47,500 nt of DNA, from contig RPFO01000375.1 in the NCBI GenBank assembly GCA_009746045.1, positions 1 to 47,500 on the forward strand, written 5' to 3'. Of this stretch, positions 1 through 16,600 are shown piece after piece. The DNA comes from Mesostigma viride (lineage: Eukaryota; Streptophyta; Mesostigmatophyceae; Mesostigmatales; Mesostigmataceae). Positions within the stretch are counted from its first letter, which is position 1, and each line of letters starts with the position of its first letter. Made by a program: the position numbers and the translations under genes. The notes beneath the pieces were generated by a model, which was not told the DNA's origin, made no database searches, and worked only from the letters and a program-made list of their open reading frames with translations.

Positions 1-1640
1 CTCTAGCACACCATCGCATGCGGCACTGTTCCTCTATCACACCATCGCATGCGGCACTGTTCCCTATCACACCACGCAGCGGCACTGTTCCTCTATCACA
101 CCATCGCATGCGCACTGTTCCTTAGCCACACCATCGCATGCGGCACTGTTCCTCTATCACACCCATTCGCATGCGGCACTGTTCCTCTATCACACCATCG
201 CATGCAGCACTGTTCCTCTTAGCACACCATCGCATGCGGCACTGTTCCTCTATCACACCATCACATGCGCACTGTTCCTCTATCACACCATCGCATGCAG
301 CACTGTTCCTCTATCACACCATCACATGCAGCACTGTTCCTCTACACACCATCACATGCGGCACTGTTCCTCTATCACACCATCGCATGCAGCACTGTTC
401 CTCTATTCACACCATCGCATGCAGCACTGTTCCTCTATCACACCATCGCATGCGGCACTGTTCCTCTATCACACCATCGCATGCAGCACTGTTCCTCTAT
501 CAACACCATCACATTGCAGCACTGTTCCTCTATCACACCATCGCATGCAGCACTGTTCCTCTATCACACCATCGCATGCGGCACTGTTCCTCTATCACAC
601 CATCACATGCAGCACTGTTCCTCTATCACACCATCGCATGCAGCACTGTTCCTCTATCACACCATCGCATGCAGCACTGTTCCTCTATCCACACCATCGC
701 ATGCAGCACTGTTCCTCTATCACACCATCGCATGCAGCACTGTTCCTCTATCACACCATCACATGCGGCACTGTTCCTCTATCACACCATCGCATGCGGC
801 ACTGTTCCTCATTCACACCATCACATGCGGCACTGTTCCTCTATCACACCATCACATGCGGCACTGTTCCTCTATCACACCATCGCATGCAGCACTGTTC
901 CTCTATCACACCATCGCATGCGGCACTGTTTCCTCTATCACACCATCACATGCGCACTGTTCCTCTATCACCCATCGCATGCGGCACTGTTCCTCTAGCA
1001 CACCATCGCATGCGGCACTGTTCCTCTATCACACCATCGCATGCGGCACTGTTCCTCTATCACACCATCGCATGCAGCACTGTTCCTCTATCACACCATC
1101 GCATGCGGCACTGTTCCTCTAGCACACCATCGCATGCGGCACTTTCCTCTATCACACCATCGCATGCAGCACTGTTCCTCTATCACACCATCGCATGCGG
1201 CACTGTTCCTCTATCACACATCGCATGCAGCACTGTTCCTCTATCACACCATCGCATGCGGCACTGTTCCTCTATCACACCATCACATGCGGCACTGTTC
1301 CTCTATCACACCATCGCATGCAGCACTGTTCCTCTATCACACCATCGCATGCGGCACTGTTCCTCTATCACACCATCGCATGCGCACTGTTCCTCTATCA
1401 CACCATCACATGCGGCACTGTTCCTCTATCACACCATCGCATGCAGCACTGTTCCTCTATCACACCATCGCATGCGGCACTGTTCCTCTATCACACCATC
1501 ACATGCGGCACTGTTCCTCTATCACACCATCGCATGCGCACTGTTCCTCTATCACACCATCCATGCAGCACTGTTCCTCTATCACACCATCCATGCGGCA
1601 CTGTTCCTCTATCACACCATCGCATGCAGCACTGTTCCTC
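1..1640. repeat. Degraded left part of the satellite array
   Basis: Units here carry many single-base insertions and deletions (for example near 67-76, 166, 394, 500, 690, 906, 970, 1143, 1219, 1561 and 1591) and a mix of variants: CTCTAGCAC in place of CTCTATCAC, CATCACATG in place of CATCGCATG, and TGCAGCAC in place of TGCGGCAC. This is the usual look of the edge of an array where homogenisation is weak. Because the window starts inside the array, the true left border may lie further out. Confidence 0.8.
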
Positions 1641-4600
1641 TATCACACCATCGCATGCAGCACTGTTCCTCTATCACACCATCGCATGCGGCACTGTTCC
1701 TCTATCACACCATCGCATGCAGCACTGTTCCTCTATCACACCATCGCATGCGGCACTGTTCCTCTATCACACCATCGCATGCGCACTGTTCCTCTATCAC
1801 ACCATCGCATGCAGCACTGTTCCTCTATCACACCATCGCATGCGGCACTGTTCCTCTATCACACCATCGCATGCGGCACTGTTCCTCTATCACACCATCG
1901 CATGCAGCACTGTTCCTCTATCACACCATCGCATGCGGCACTGTTCCTCTATCACACCATCGCATGCAGCACTGTTCCTCTATCACACCATCGCATGCGG
2001 CACTGTTCCTCTATCACACCATCGCATGCAGCACTGTTCCTCTATCACACCATCGCATGCGCACTGTTCCTCTATCACACCATCGCATGCAGCACTGTTC
2101 CTCTATCACACCATCGCATGCAGCACTGTTCCTCTATCACACCATCGCATGCGGCACTGTTCCTCTATCACACCATCGCATGCGGCACTGTTCCTCTATC
2201 ACACCATCGCATGCGGCACTGTTCCTCTATCACACCATCGCATGCGCACTGTTCCTCTATCACACCATCGCATGCGGCACTGTTCCTCTATCACACCATC
2301 GCATGCGGCACTGTTCCTCTATCACACCATCGCATGCGGCACTGTTCCTCTATCACACCATCGCATGCGGCACTGTTCCTCTATCACACCATCGCATGCG
2401 GCACTGTTCCTCTATCACACCATCGCATGCGGCACTGTTCCTCTATCACACCATCGCATGCAGCACTGTTCCTCTATCACACCATCACATGCGGCACTGT
2501 TCCTCTATCACACCATCGCATGCAGCACTGTTCCTCTATCACACCATCGCATGCGGCACTGTTCCTCTATCACACCATCGCATGCGGCACTGTTCCTCTA
2601 TCACACCATCGCATGCGGCACTGTTCCTCTATCACACCATCGCATGCGGCACTGTTCCTCTATCACACCATCGCATGCGGCACTGTTCCTCTATCACACC
2701 ATCGCATGCGGCACTGTTCCTCTATCACACCATCGCATGCGGCACTGTTCCTCTATCACACCATCGCATGCGGCACTGTTCCTCTATCACACCATCGCAT
2801 GCGGCACTGTTCCTCTATCACACCATCGCATGCGGCACTGTTCCTCTATCACACCATCGCATGCGGCACTGTTCCTCTATCACACCATCACATGCAGCAC
2901 TGTTCCTCTATCACACCATCGCATGCGGCACTGTTCCTCTATCACACCATCGCATGCGGCACTGTTCCTCTATCACACCATCGCATGCAGCACTGTTCCT
3001 CTATCACACCATCGCATGCGGCACTGTTCCTCTATCACACCATCGCATGCGGCACTGTTCCTCTATCACACCATCGCATGCGGCACTGTTCCTCTATCAC
3101 ACCATCGCATGCGGCACTGTTCCTCTATCACACCATCGCATGCAGCACTGTTCCTCTATCACACCATCGCATGCGGCACTGTTCCTCTATCACACCATCG
3201 CATGCGGCACTGTTCCTCTATCACACCATCGCATGCGGCACTGTTCCTCTATCACACCATCGCATGCGGCACTGTTCCTCTATCACACCATCGCATGCAG
3301 CACTGTTCCTCTATCACACCATCGCATGCGGCACTGTTCCTCTATCACACCATCGCATGCGGCACTGTTCCTCTATCACACCATCGCATGCGGCACTGTT
3401 CCTCTATCACACCATCGCATGCGGCACTGTTCCTCTATCACACCATCGCATGCGGCACTGTTCCTCTATCACACCATCGCATGCGGCACTGTTCCTCTAT
3501 CACACCATCGCATGCGGCACTGTTCCTCTATCACACCATCGCATGCGGCACTGTTCCTCTATCACACCATCGCATGCGCACTGTTCCTCTATCACACCAT
3601 CGCATGCGGCACTGTTCCTCTATCACACCATCGCATGCGGCACTGTTCCTCTATCACACCATCGCATGCGGCACTGTTCCTCTATCACACCATCGCATGC
3701 GGCACTGTTCCTCTATCACACCATCGCATGCGGCACTGTTCCTCTATCACACCATCGCATGCAGCACTGTTCCTCTATCACACCATCGCATGCGGCACTG
3801 TTCCTCTATCACACCATCGCATGCAGCACTGTTCCTCTATCACACCATCGCATGCGGCACTGTTCCTCTATCACACCATCGCATGCGGCACTGTTCCTCT
3901 ATCACACCATCGCATGCGGCACTGTTCCTCTATCACACCATCGCATGCAGCACTGTTCCTCTATCACACCATCGCATGCGGCACTGTTCCTCTATCACAC
4001 CATCGCATGCGGCACTGTTCCTCTATCACACCATCGCATGCGCACTGTTCCTCTATCACACCATCGCATGCGGCACTGTTCCTCTATCACACCATCGCAT
4101 GCGGCACTGTTCCTCTATCACACCATCGCATGCGGCACTGTTCCTCTATCACACCATCGCATGCGGCACTGTTCCTCTATCACACCATCGCATGCAGCAC
4201 TGTTCCTCTATCACACCATCGCATGCGGCACTGTTCCTCTATCACACCATCGCATGCGGCACTGTTCCTCTATCACACCATCGCATGCGGCACTGTTCCT
4301 CTATCACACCATCGCATGCGGCACTGTTCCTCTATCACACCATCGCATGCGGCACTGTTCCTCTATCACACCATCGCATGCGGCACTGTTCCTCTATCAC
4401 ACCATCGCATGCAGCACTGTTCCTCTATCACACCATCGCATGCGGCACTGTTCCTCTATCACACCATCGCATGCGGCACTGTTCCTCTATCACACCATCG
4501 CATGCGGCACTGTTCCTCTATCACACCATCGCATGCAGCACTGTTCCTCTATCACACCATCGCATGCGGCACTGTTCCTCTATCACACCATCGCATGCGG

Positions 4601-7600
4601 CACTGTTCCTCTATCACACCATCGCATGCGGCACTGTTCCTCTATCACACCATCGCATGCGGCACTGTTCCTCTATCACACCATCGCATGCGGCACTGTT
4701 CCTCTATCACACCATCGCATGCGGCACTGTTCCTCTATCACACCATCGCATGCGGCACTGTTCCTCTATCACACCATCGCATGCGGCACTGTTCCTCTAT
4801 CACACCATCGCATGCGGCACTGTTCCTCTATCACACCATCGCATGCGGCACTGTTCCTCTATCACACCATCGCATGCGGCACTGTTCCTCTATCACACCA
4901 TCGCATGCGGCACTGTTCCTCTATCACACCATCGCATGCGGCACTGTTCCTCTATCACACCATCGCATGCAGCACTGTTCCTCTATCACACCATCGCATG
5001 CGGCACTGTTCCTCTATCACACCATCGCATGCGGCACTGTTCCTCTATCACACCATCGCATGCGGCACTGTTCCTCTATCACACCATCGCATGCGGCACT
5101 GTTCCTCTATCACACCATCGCATGCGGCACTGTTCCTCTATCACACCATCGCATGCGGCACTGTTCCTCTATCACACCATCGCATGCGGCACTGTTCCTC
5201 TATCACACCATCGCATGCGGCACTGTTCCTCTATCACACCATCGCATGCGGCACTGTTCCTCTATCACACCATCGCATGCGGCACTGTTCCTCTATCACA
5301 CCATCGCATGCGGCACTGTTCCTCTATCACACCATCGCATGCGGCACTGTTCCTCTATCACACCATCGCATGCGGCACTGTTCCTCTATCACACCATCGC
5401 ATGCGGCACTGTTCCTCTATCACACCATCGCATGCAGCACTGTTCCTCTATCACACCATCGCATGCGGCACTGTTCCTCTATCACACCATCGCATGCGGC
5501 ACTGTTCCTCTATCACACCATCGCATGCGGCACTGTTCCTCTATCACACCATCGCATGCGGCACTGTTCCTCTATCACACCATCGCATGCGGCACTGTTC
5601 CTCTATCACACCATCGCATGCGGCACTGTTCCTCTATCACACCATCGCATGCGGCACTGTTCCTCTATCACACCATCGCATGCGGCACTGTTCCTCTATC
5701 ACACCATCGCATGCGGCACTGTTCCTCTATCACACCATCGCATGCGGCACTGTTCCTCTATCACACCATCGCATGCGGCACTGTTCCTCTATCACACCAT
5801 CGCATGCGGCACTGTTCCTCTATCACACCATCGCATGCGGCACTGTTCCTCTATCACACCATCGCATGCGGCACTGTTCCTCTATCACACCATCGCATGC
5901 GGCACTGTTCCTCTATCACACCATCGCATGCGGCACTGTTCCTCTATCACACCATCGCATGCGGCACTGTTCCTCTATCACACCATCGCATGCGGCACTG
6001 TTCCTCTATCACACCATCGCATGCGGCACTGTTCCTCTATCACACCATCGCATGCGGCACTGTTCCTCTATCACACCATCGCATGCGGCACTGTTCCTCT
6101 ATCACACCATCGCATGCGGCACTGTTCCTCTATCACACCATCGCATGCAGCACTGTTCCTCTATCACACCATCGCATGCGGCACTGTTCCTCTATCACAC
6201 CATCGCATGCGGCACTGTTCCTCTATCACACCATCGCATGCGGCACTGTTCCTCTATCACACCATCGCATGCGGCACTGTTCCTCTATCACACCATCGCA
6301 TGCGGCACTGTTCCTCTATCACACCATCGCATGCGGCACTGTTCCTCTATCACACCATCGCATGCGGCACTGTTCCTCTATCACACCATCGCATGCGGCA
6401 CTGTTCCTCTATCACACCATCGCATGCGGCACTGTTCCTCTATCACACCATCGCATGCGGCACTGTTCCTCTATCACACCATCGCATGCGGCACTGTTCC
6501 TCTATCACACCATCGCATGCGGCACTGTTCCTCTATCACACCATCGCATGCAGCACTGTTCCTCTATCACACCATCGCATGCGGCACTGTTCCTCTATCA
6601 CACCATCGCATGCGGCACTGTTCCTCTATCACACCATCGCATGCGGCACTGTTCCTCTATCACACCATCGCATGCGGCACTGTTCCTCTATCACACCATC
6701 GCATGCGGCACTGTTCCTCTATCACACCATCGCATGCAGCACTGTTCCTCTATCACACCATCGCATGCGGCACTGTTCCTCTATCACACCATCGCATGCG
6801 GCACTGTTCCTCTATCACACCATCGCATGCGGCACTGTTCCTCTATCACACCATCGCATGCGGCACTGTTCCTCTATCACACCATCGCATGCGGCACTGT
6901 TCCTCTATCACACCATCGCATGCGGCACTGTTCCTCTATCACACCATCGCATGCGGCACTGTTCCTCTATCACACCATCGCATGCGGCACTGTTCCTCTA
7001 TCACACCATCGCATGCGGCACTGTTCCTCTATCACACCATCGCATGCGGCACTGTTCCTCTATCACACCATCGCATGCGGCACTGTTCCTCTATCACACC
7101 ATCGCATGCGGCACTGTTCCTCTATCACACCATCGCATGCGGCACTGTTCCTCTATCACACCATCGCATGCGGCACTGTTCCTCTATCACACCATCGCAT
7201 GCGGCACTGTTCCTCTATCACACCATCGCATGCGGCACTGTTCCTCTATCACACCATCGCATGCGGCACTGTTCCTCTATCACACCATCGCATGCGGCAC
7301 TGTTCCTCTATCACACCATCGCATGCGGCACTGTTCCTCTATCACACCATCGCATGCGGCACTGTTCCTCTATCACACCATCGCATGCGGCACTGTTCCT
7401 CTATCACACCATCGCATGCGGCACTGTTCCTCTATCACACCATCGCATGCGGCACTGTTCCTCTATCACACCATCGCATGCGGCACTGTTCCTCTATCAC
7501 ACCATCGCATGCGGCACTGTTCCTCTATCACACCATCGCATGCGGCACTGTTCCTCTATCACACCATCGCATGCGGCACTGTTCCTCTATCACACCATCG

Positions 7601-10600
7601 CATGCGGCACTGTTCCTCTATCACACCATCGCATGCGGCACTGTTCCTCTATCACACCATCGCATGCGGCACTGTTCCTCTATCACACCATCGCATGCGG
7701 CACTGTTCCTCTATCACACCATCGCATGCGGCACTGTTCCTCTATCACACCATCGCATGCGGCACTGTTCCTCTATCACACCATCGCATGCGGCACTGTT
7801 CCTCTATCACACCATCGCATGCGGCACTGTTCCTCTATCACACCATCGCATGCGGCACTGTTCCTCTATCACACCATCGCATGCGGCACTGTTCCTCTAT
7901 CACACCATCGCATGCGGCACTGTTCCTCTATCACACCATCGCATGCGGCACTGTTCCTCTATCACACCATCGCATGCGGCACTGTTCCTCTATCACACCA
8001 TCGCATGCGGCACTGTTCCTCTATCACACCATCGCATGCGGCACTGTTCCTCTATCACACCATCGCATGCGGCACTGTTCCTCTATCACACCATCGCATG
8101 CGGCACTGTTCCTCTATCACACCATCGCATGCGGCACTGTTCCTCTATCACACCATCGCATGCGGCACTGTTCCTCTATCACACCATCGCATGCGGCACT
8201 GTTCCTCTATCACACCATCGCATGCGGCACTGTTCCTCTATCACACCATCGCATGCGGCACTGTTCCTCTATCACACCATCGCATGCGGCACTGTTCCTC
8301 TATCACACCATCGCATGCGGCACTGTTCCTCTATCACACCATCGCATGCGGCACTGTTCCTCTATCACACCATCGCATGCGGCACTGTTCCTCTATCACA
8401 CCATCGCATGCGGCACTGTTCCTCTATCACACCATCGCATGCGGCACTGTTCCTCTATCACACCATCGCATGCGGCACTGTTCCTCTATCACACCATCGC
8501 ATGCGGCACTGTTCCTCTATCACACCATCGCATGCGGCACTGTTCCTCTATCACACCATCGCATGCGGCACTGTTCCTCTATCACACCATCGCATGCGGC
8601 ACTGTTCCTCTATCACACCATCGCATGCGGCACTGTTCCTCTATCACACCATCGCATGCGGCACTGTTCCTCTATCACACCATCGCATGCGGCACTGTTC
8701 CTCTATCACACCATCGCATGCGGCACTGTTCCTCTATCACACCATCGCATGCGGCACTGTTCCTCTATCACACCATCGCATGCGGCACTGTTCCTCTATC
8801 ACACCATCGCATGCGGCACTGTTCCTCTATCACACCATCGCATGCGGCACTGTTCCTCTATCACACCATCGCATGCGGCACTGTTCCTCTATCACACCAT
8901 CGCATGCGGCACTGTTCCTCTATCACACCATCGCATGCGGCACTGTTCCTCTATCACACCATCGCATGCGGCACTGTTCCTCTATCACACCATCGCATGC
9001 GGCACTGTTCCTCTATCACACCATCGCATGCGGCACTGTTCCTCTATCACACCATCGCATGCGGCACTGTTCCTCTATCACACCATCGCATGCGGCACTG
9101 TTCCTCTATCACACCATCGCATGCGGCACTGTTCCTCTATCACACCATCGCATGCGGCACTGTTCCTCTATCACACCATCGCATGCGGCACTGTTCCTCT
9201 ATCACACCATCGCATGCGGCACTGTTCCTCTATCACACCATCGCATGCGGCACTGTTCCTCTATCACACCATCGCATGCGGCACTGTTCCTCTATCACAC
9301 CATCGCATGCGGCACTGTTCCTCTATCACACCATCGCATGCGGCACTGTTCCTCTATCACACCATCGCATGCGGCACTGTTCCTCTATCACACCATCGCA
9401 TGCGGCACTGTTCCTCTATCACACCATCGCATGCGGCACTGTTCCTCTATCACACCATCGCATGCGGCACTGTTCCTCTATCACACCATCGCATGCGGCA
9501 CTGTTCCTCTATCACACCATCGCATGCGGCACTGTTCCTCTATCACACCATCGCATGCGGCACTGTTCCTCTATCACACCATCGCATGCGGCACTGTTCC
9601 TCTATCACACCATCGCATGCGGCACTGTTCCTCTATCACACCATCGCATGCGGCACTGTTCCTCTATCACACCATCGCATGCGGCACTGTTCCTCTATCA
9701 CACCATCGCATGCGGCACTGTTCCTCTATCACACCATCGCATGCGGCACTGTTCCTCTATCACACCATCGCATGCGGCACTGTTCCTCTATCACACCATC
9801 GCATGCGGCACTGTTCCTCTATCACACCATCGCATGCGGCACTGTTCCTCTATCACACCATCGCATGCGGCACTGTTCCTCTATCACACCATCGCATGCG
9901 GCACTGTTCCTCTATCACACCATCGCATGCGGCACTGTTCCTCTATCACACCATCGCATGCGGCACTGTTCCTCTATCACACCATCGCATGCGGCACTGT
10001 TCCTCTATCACACCATCGCATGCGGCACTGTTCCTCTATCACACCATCGCATGCGGCACTGTTCCTCTATCACACCATCGCATGCGGCACTGTTCCTCTA
10101 TCACACCATCGCATGCGGCACTGTTCCTCTATCACACCATCGCATGCGGCACTGTTCCTCTATCACACCATCGCATGCGGCACTGTTCCTCTATCACACC
10201 ATCGCATGCGGCACTGTTCCTCTATCACACCATCGCATGCGGCACTGTTCCTCTATCACACCATCGCATGCGGCACTGTTCCTCTATCACACCATCGCAT
10301 GCGGCACTGTTCCTCTATCACACCATCGCATGCGGCACTGTTCCTCTATCACACCATCGCATGCGGCACTGTTCCTCTATCACACCATCGCATGCGGCAC
10401 TGTTCCTCTATCACACCATCGCATGCGGCACTGTTCCTCTATCACACCATCGCATGCGGCACTGTTCCTCTATCACACCATCGCATGCGGCACTGTTCCT
10501 CTATCACACCATCGCATGCGGCACTGTTCCTCTATCACACCATCGCATGCGGCACTGTTCCTCTATCACACCATCGCATGCGGCACTGTTCCTCTATCAC

Positions 10601-13600
10601 ACCATCGCATGCGGCACTGTTCCTCTATCACACCATCGCATGCGGCACTGTTCCTCTATCACACCATCGCATGCGGCACTGTTCCTCTATCACACCATCG
10701 CATGCGGCACTGTTCCTCTATCACACCATCGCATGCGGCACTGTTCCTCTATCACACCATCGCATGCGGCACTGTTCCTCTATCACACCATCGCATGCGG
10801 CACTGTTCCTCTATCACACCATCGCATGCGGCACTGTTCCTCTATCACACCATCGCATGCGGCACTGTTCCTCTATCACACCATCGCATGCGGCACTGTT
10901 CCTCTATCACACCATCGCATGCGGCACTGTTCCTCTATCACACCATCGCATGCGGCACTGTTCCTCTATCACACCATCGCATGCGGCACTGTTCCTCTAT
11001 CACACCATCGCATGCGGCACTGTTCCTCTATCACACCATCGCATGCGGCACTGTTCCTCTATCACACCATCGCATGCGGCACTGTTCCTCTATCACACCA
11101 TCGCATGCGGCACTGTTCCTCTATCACACCATCGCATGCGGCACTGTTCCTCTATCACACCATCGCATGCGGCACTGTTCCTCTATCACACCATCGCATG
11201 CGGCACTGTTCCTCTATCACACCATCGCATGCGGCACTGTTCCTCTATCACACCATCGCATGCGGCACTGTTCCTCTATCACACCATCGCATGCGGCACT
11301 GTTCCTCTATCACACCATCGCATGCGGCACTGTTCCTCTATCACACCATCGCATGCGGCACTGTTCCTCTATCACACCATCGCATGCGGCACTGTTCCTC
11401 TATCACACCATCGCATGCGGCACTGTTCCTCTATCACACCATCGCATGCGGCACTGTTCCTCTATCACACCATCGCATGCGGCACTGTTCCTCTATCACA
11501 CCATCGCATGCGGCACTGTTCCTCTATCACACCATCGCATGCGGCACTGTTCCTCTATCACACCATCGCATGCGGCACTGTTCCTCTATCACACCATCGC
11601 ATGCGGCACTGTTCCTCTATCACACCATCGCATGCGGCACTGTTCCTCTATCACACCATCGCATGCGGCACTGTTCCTCTATCACACCATCGCATGCGGC
11701 ACTGTTCCTCTATCACACCATCGCATGCGGCACTGTTCCTCTATCACACCATCGCATGCGGCACTGTTCCTCTATCACACCATCGCATGCGGCACTGTTC
11801 CTCTATCACACCATCGCATGCGGCACTGTTCCTCTATCACACCATCGCATGCGGCACTGTTCCTCTATCACACCATCGCATGCGGCACTGTTCCTCTATC
11901 ACACCATCGCATGCGGCACTGTTCCTCTATCACACCATCGCATGCGGCACTGTTCCTCTATCACACCATCGCATGCGGCACTGTTCCTCTATCACACCAT
12001 CGCATGCAGCACTGTTCCTCTATCACACCATCGCATGCGGCACTGTTCCTCTATCACACCATCGCATGCGGCACTGTTCCTCTATCACACCATCGCATGC
12101 GGCACTGTTCCTCTATCACACCATCGCATGCGGCACTGTTCCTCTATCACACCATCGCATGCGGCACTGTTCCTCTATCACACCATCGCATGCGGCACTG
12201 TTCCTCTATCACACCATCGCATGCGGCACTGTTCCTCTATCACACCATCGCATGCGGCACTGTTCCTCTATCACACCATCGCATGCGGCACTGTTCCTCT
12301 ATCACACCATCGCATGCGGCACTGTTCCTCTATCACACCATCGCATGCGGCACTGTTCCTCTATCACACCATCGCATGCGGCACTGTTCCTCTATCACAC
12401 CATCGCATGCGGCACTGTTCCTCTATCACACCATCGCATGCGGCACTGTTCCTCTATCACACCATCGCATGCGGCACTGTTCCTCTATCACACCATCGCA
12501 TGCGGCACTGTTCCTCTATCACACCATCGCATGCGGCACTGTTCCTCTATCACACCATCGCATGCGGCACTGTTCCTCTATCACACCATCGCATGCGGCA
12601 CTGTTCCTCTATCACACCATCGCATGCGGCACTGTTCCTCTATCACACCATCGCATGCGGCACTGTTCCTCTATCACACCATCGCATGCGGCACTGTTCC
12701 TCTATCACACCATCGCATGCGGCACTGTTCCTCTATCACACCATCGCATGCGGCACTGTTCCTCTATCACACCATCGCATGCGGCACTGTTCCTCTATCA
12801 CACCATCGCATGCGGCACTGTTCCTCTATCACACCATCGCATGCGGCACTGTTCCTCTATCACACCATCGCATGCGGCACTGTTCCTCTATCACACCATC
12901 GCATGCGGCACTGTTCCTCTATCACACCATCGCATGCGGCACTGTTCCTCTATCACACCATCGCATGCGGCACTGTTCCTCTATCACACCATCGCATGCG
13001 GCACTGTTCCTCTATCACACCATCGCATGCGGCACTGTTCCTCTATCACACCATCGCATGCGGCACTGTTCCTCTATCACACCATCGCATGCGGCACTGT
13101 TCCTCTATCACACCATCGCATGCGGCACTGTTCCTCTATCACACCATCGCATGCGGCACTGTTCCTCTATCACACCATCGCATGCGGCACTGTTCCTCTA
13201 TCACACCATCGCATGCGGCACTGTTCCTCTATCACACCATCGCATGCGGCACTGTTCCTCTATCACACCATCGCATGCGGCACTGTTCCTCTATCACACC
13301 ATCGCATGCGGCACTGTTCCTCTATCACACCATCGCATGCGGCACTGTTCCTCTATCACACCATCGCATGCGGCACTGTTCCTCTATCACACCATCGCAT
13401 GCGGCACTGTTCCTCTATCACACCATCGCATGCGGCACTGTTCCTCTATCACACCATCGCATGCGGCACTGTTCCTCTATCACACCATCGCATGCGGCAC
13501 TGTTCCTCTATCACACCATCGCATGCGGCACTGTTCCTCTATCACACCATCGCATGCGGCACTGTTCCTCTATCACACCATCGCATGCGGCACTGTTCCT

Positions 13601-16600
13601 CTATCACACCATCGCATGCGGCACTGTTCCTCTATCACACCATCGCATGCGGCACTGTTCCTCTATCACACCATCGCATGCGGCACTGTTCCTCTATCAC
13701 ACCATCGCATGCAGCACTGTTCCTCTATCACACCATCGCATGCGGCACTGTTCCTCTATCACACCATCGCATGCGGCACTGTTCCTCTATCACACCATCG
13801 CATGCGGCACTGTTCCTCTATCACACCATCGCATGCGGCACTGTTCCTCTATCACACCATCGCATGCGGCACTGTTCCTCTATCACACCATCGCATGCGG
13901 CACTGTTCCTCTATCACACCATCGCATGCGGCACTGTTCCTCTATCACACCATCGCATGCGGCACTGTTCCTCTATCACACCATCGCATGCGGCACTGTT
14001 CCTCTATCACACCATCGCATGCGGCACTGTTCCTCTATCACACCATCGCATGCGGCACTGTTCCTCTATCACACCATCGCATGCGGCACTGTTCCTCTAT
14101 CACACCATCGCATGCGGCACTGTTCCTCTATCACACCATCGCATGCGGCACTGTTCCTCTATCACACCATCGCATGCGGCACTGTTCCTCTATCACACCA
14201 TCGCATGCGGCACTGTTCCTCTATCACACCATCGCATGCGGCACTGTTCCTCTATCACACCATCGCATGCGGCACTGTTCCTCTATCACACCATCGCATG
14301 CGGCACTGTTCCTCTATCACACCATCGCATGCGGCACTGTTCCTCTATCACACCATCGCATGCGGCACTGTTCCTCTATCACACCATCGCATGCGGCACT
14401 GTTCCTCTATCACACCATCGCATGCGGCACTGTTCCTCTATCACACCATCGCATGCGGCACTGTTCCTCTATCACACCATCGCATGCGGCACTGTTCCTC
14501 TATCACACCATCGCATGCGGCACTGTTCCTCTATCACACCATCGCATGCGGCACTGTTCCTCTATCACACCATCGCATGCGGCACTGTTCCTCTATCACA
14601 CCATCGCATGCGGCACTGTTCCTCTATCACACCATCGCATGCGGCACTGTTCCTCTATCACACCATCGCATGCGGCACTGTTCCTCTATCACACCATCGC
14701 ATGCGGCACTGTTCCTCTATCACACCATCGCATGCGGCACTGTTCCTCTATCACACCATCGCATGCGGCACTGTTCCTCTATCACACCATCGCATGCGGC
14801 ACTGTTCCTCTATCACACCATCGCATGCGGCACTGTTCCTCTATCACACCATCGCATGCGGCACTGTTCCTCTATCACACCATCGCATGCGGCACTGTTC
14901 CTCTATCACACCATCGCATGCGGCACTGTTCCTCTATCACACCATCGCATGCGGCACTGTTCCTCTATCACACCATCGCATGCGGCACTGTTCCTCTATC
15001 ACACCATCGCATGCGGCACTGTTCCTCTATCACACCATCGCATGCGGCACTGTTCCTCTATCACACCATCGCATGCGGCACTGTTCCTCTATCACACCAT
15101 CGCATGCGGCACTGTTCCTCTATCACACCATCGCATGCGGCACTGTTCCTCTATCACACCATCGCATGCGGCACTGTTCCTCTATCACACCATCGCATGC
15201 GGCACTGTTCCTCTATCACACCATCGCATGCGGCACTGTTCCTCTATCACACCATCGCATGCGGCACTGTTCCTCTATCACACCATCGCATGCGGCACTG
15301 TTCCTCTATCACACCATCGCATGCGGCACTGTTCCTCTATCACACCATCGCATGCGGCACTGTTCCTCTATCACACCATCGCATGCGGCACTGTTCCTCT
15401 ATCACACCATCGCATGCGGCACTGTTCCTCTATCACACCATCGCATGCGGCACTGTTCCTCTATCACACCATCGCATGCGGCACTGTTCCTCTATCACAC
15501 CATCGCATGCGGCACTGTTCCTCTATCACACCATCGCATGCGGCACTGTTCCTCTATCACACCATCGCATGCGGCACTGTTCCTCTATCACACCATCGCA
15601 TGCGGCACTGTTCCTCTATCACACCATCGCATGCGGCACTGTTCCTCTATCACACCATCGCATGCGGCACTGTTCCTCTATCACACCATCGCATGCGGCA
15701 CTGTTCCTCTATCACACCATCGCATGCGGCACTGTTCCTCTATCACACCATCGCATGCGGCACTGTTCCTCTATCACACCATCGCATGCGGCACTGTTCC
15801 TCTATCACACCATCGCATGCGGCACTGTTCCTCTATCACACCATCGCATGCGGCACTGTTCCTCTATCACACCATCGCATGCGGCACTGTTCCTCTATCA
15901 CACCATCGCATGCGGCACTGTTCCTCTATCACACCATCGCATGCGGCACTGTTCCTCTATCACACCATCGCATGCGGCACTGTTCCTCTATCACACCATC
16001 GCATGCGGCACTGTTCCTCTATCACACCATCGCATGCGGCACTGTTCCTCTATCACACCATCGCATGCGGCACTGTTCCTCTATCACACCATCGCATGCG
16101 GCACTGTTCCTCTATCACACCATCGCATGCGGCACTGTTCCTCTATCACACCATCGCATGCGGCACTGTTCCTCTATCACACCATCGCATGCGGCACTGT
16201 TCCTCTATCACACCATCGCATGCGGCACTGTTCCTCTATCACACCATCGCATGCGGCACTGTTCCTCTATCACACCATCGCATGCGGCACTGTTCCTCTA
16301 TCACACCATCGCATGCGGCACTGTTCCTCTATCACACCATCGCATGCGGCACTGTTCCTCTATCACACCATCGCATGCGGCACTGTTCCTCTATCACACC
16401 ATCGCATGCGGCACTGTTCCTCTATCACACCATCGCATGCAGCACTGTTCCTCTATCACACCATCGCATGCGGCACTGTTCCTCTATCACACCATCGCAT
16501 GCGGCACTGTTCCTCTATCACACCATCGCATGCGCACTGTTCCTCTATCACACCATCGCATGCGGCACTGTTCCTCTATCACACCATCGCATGCGGCACT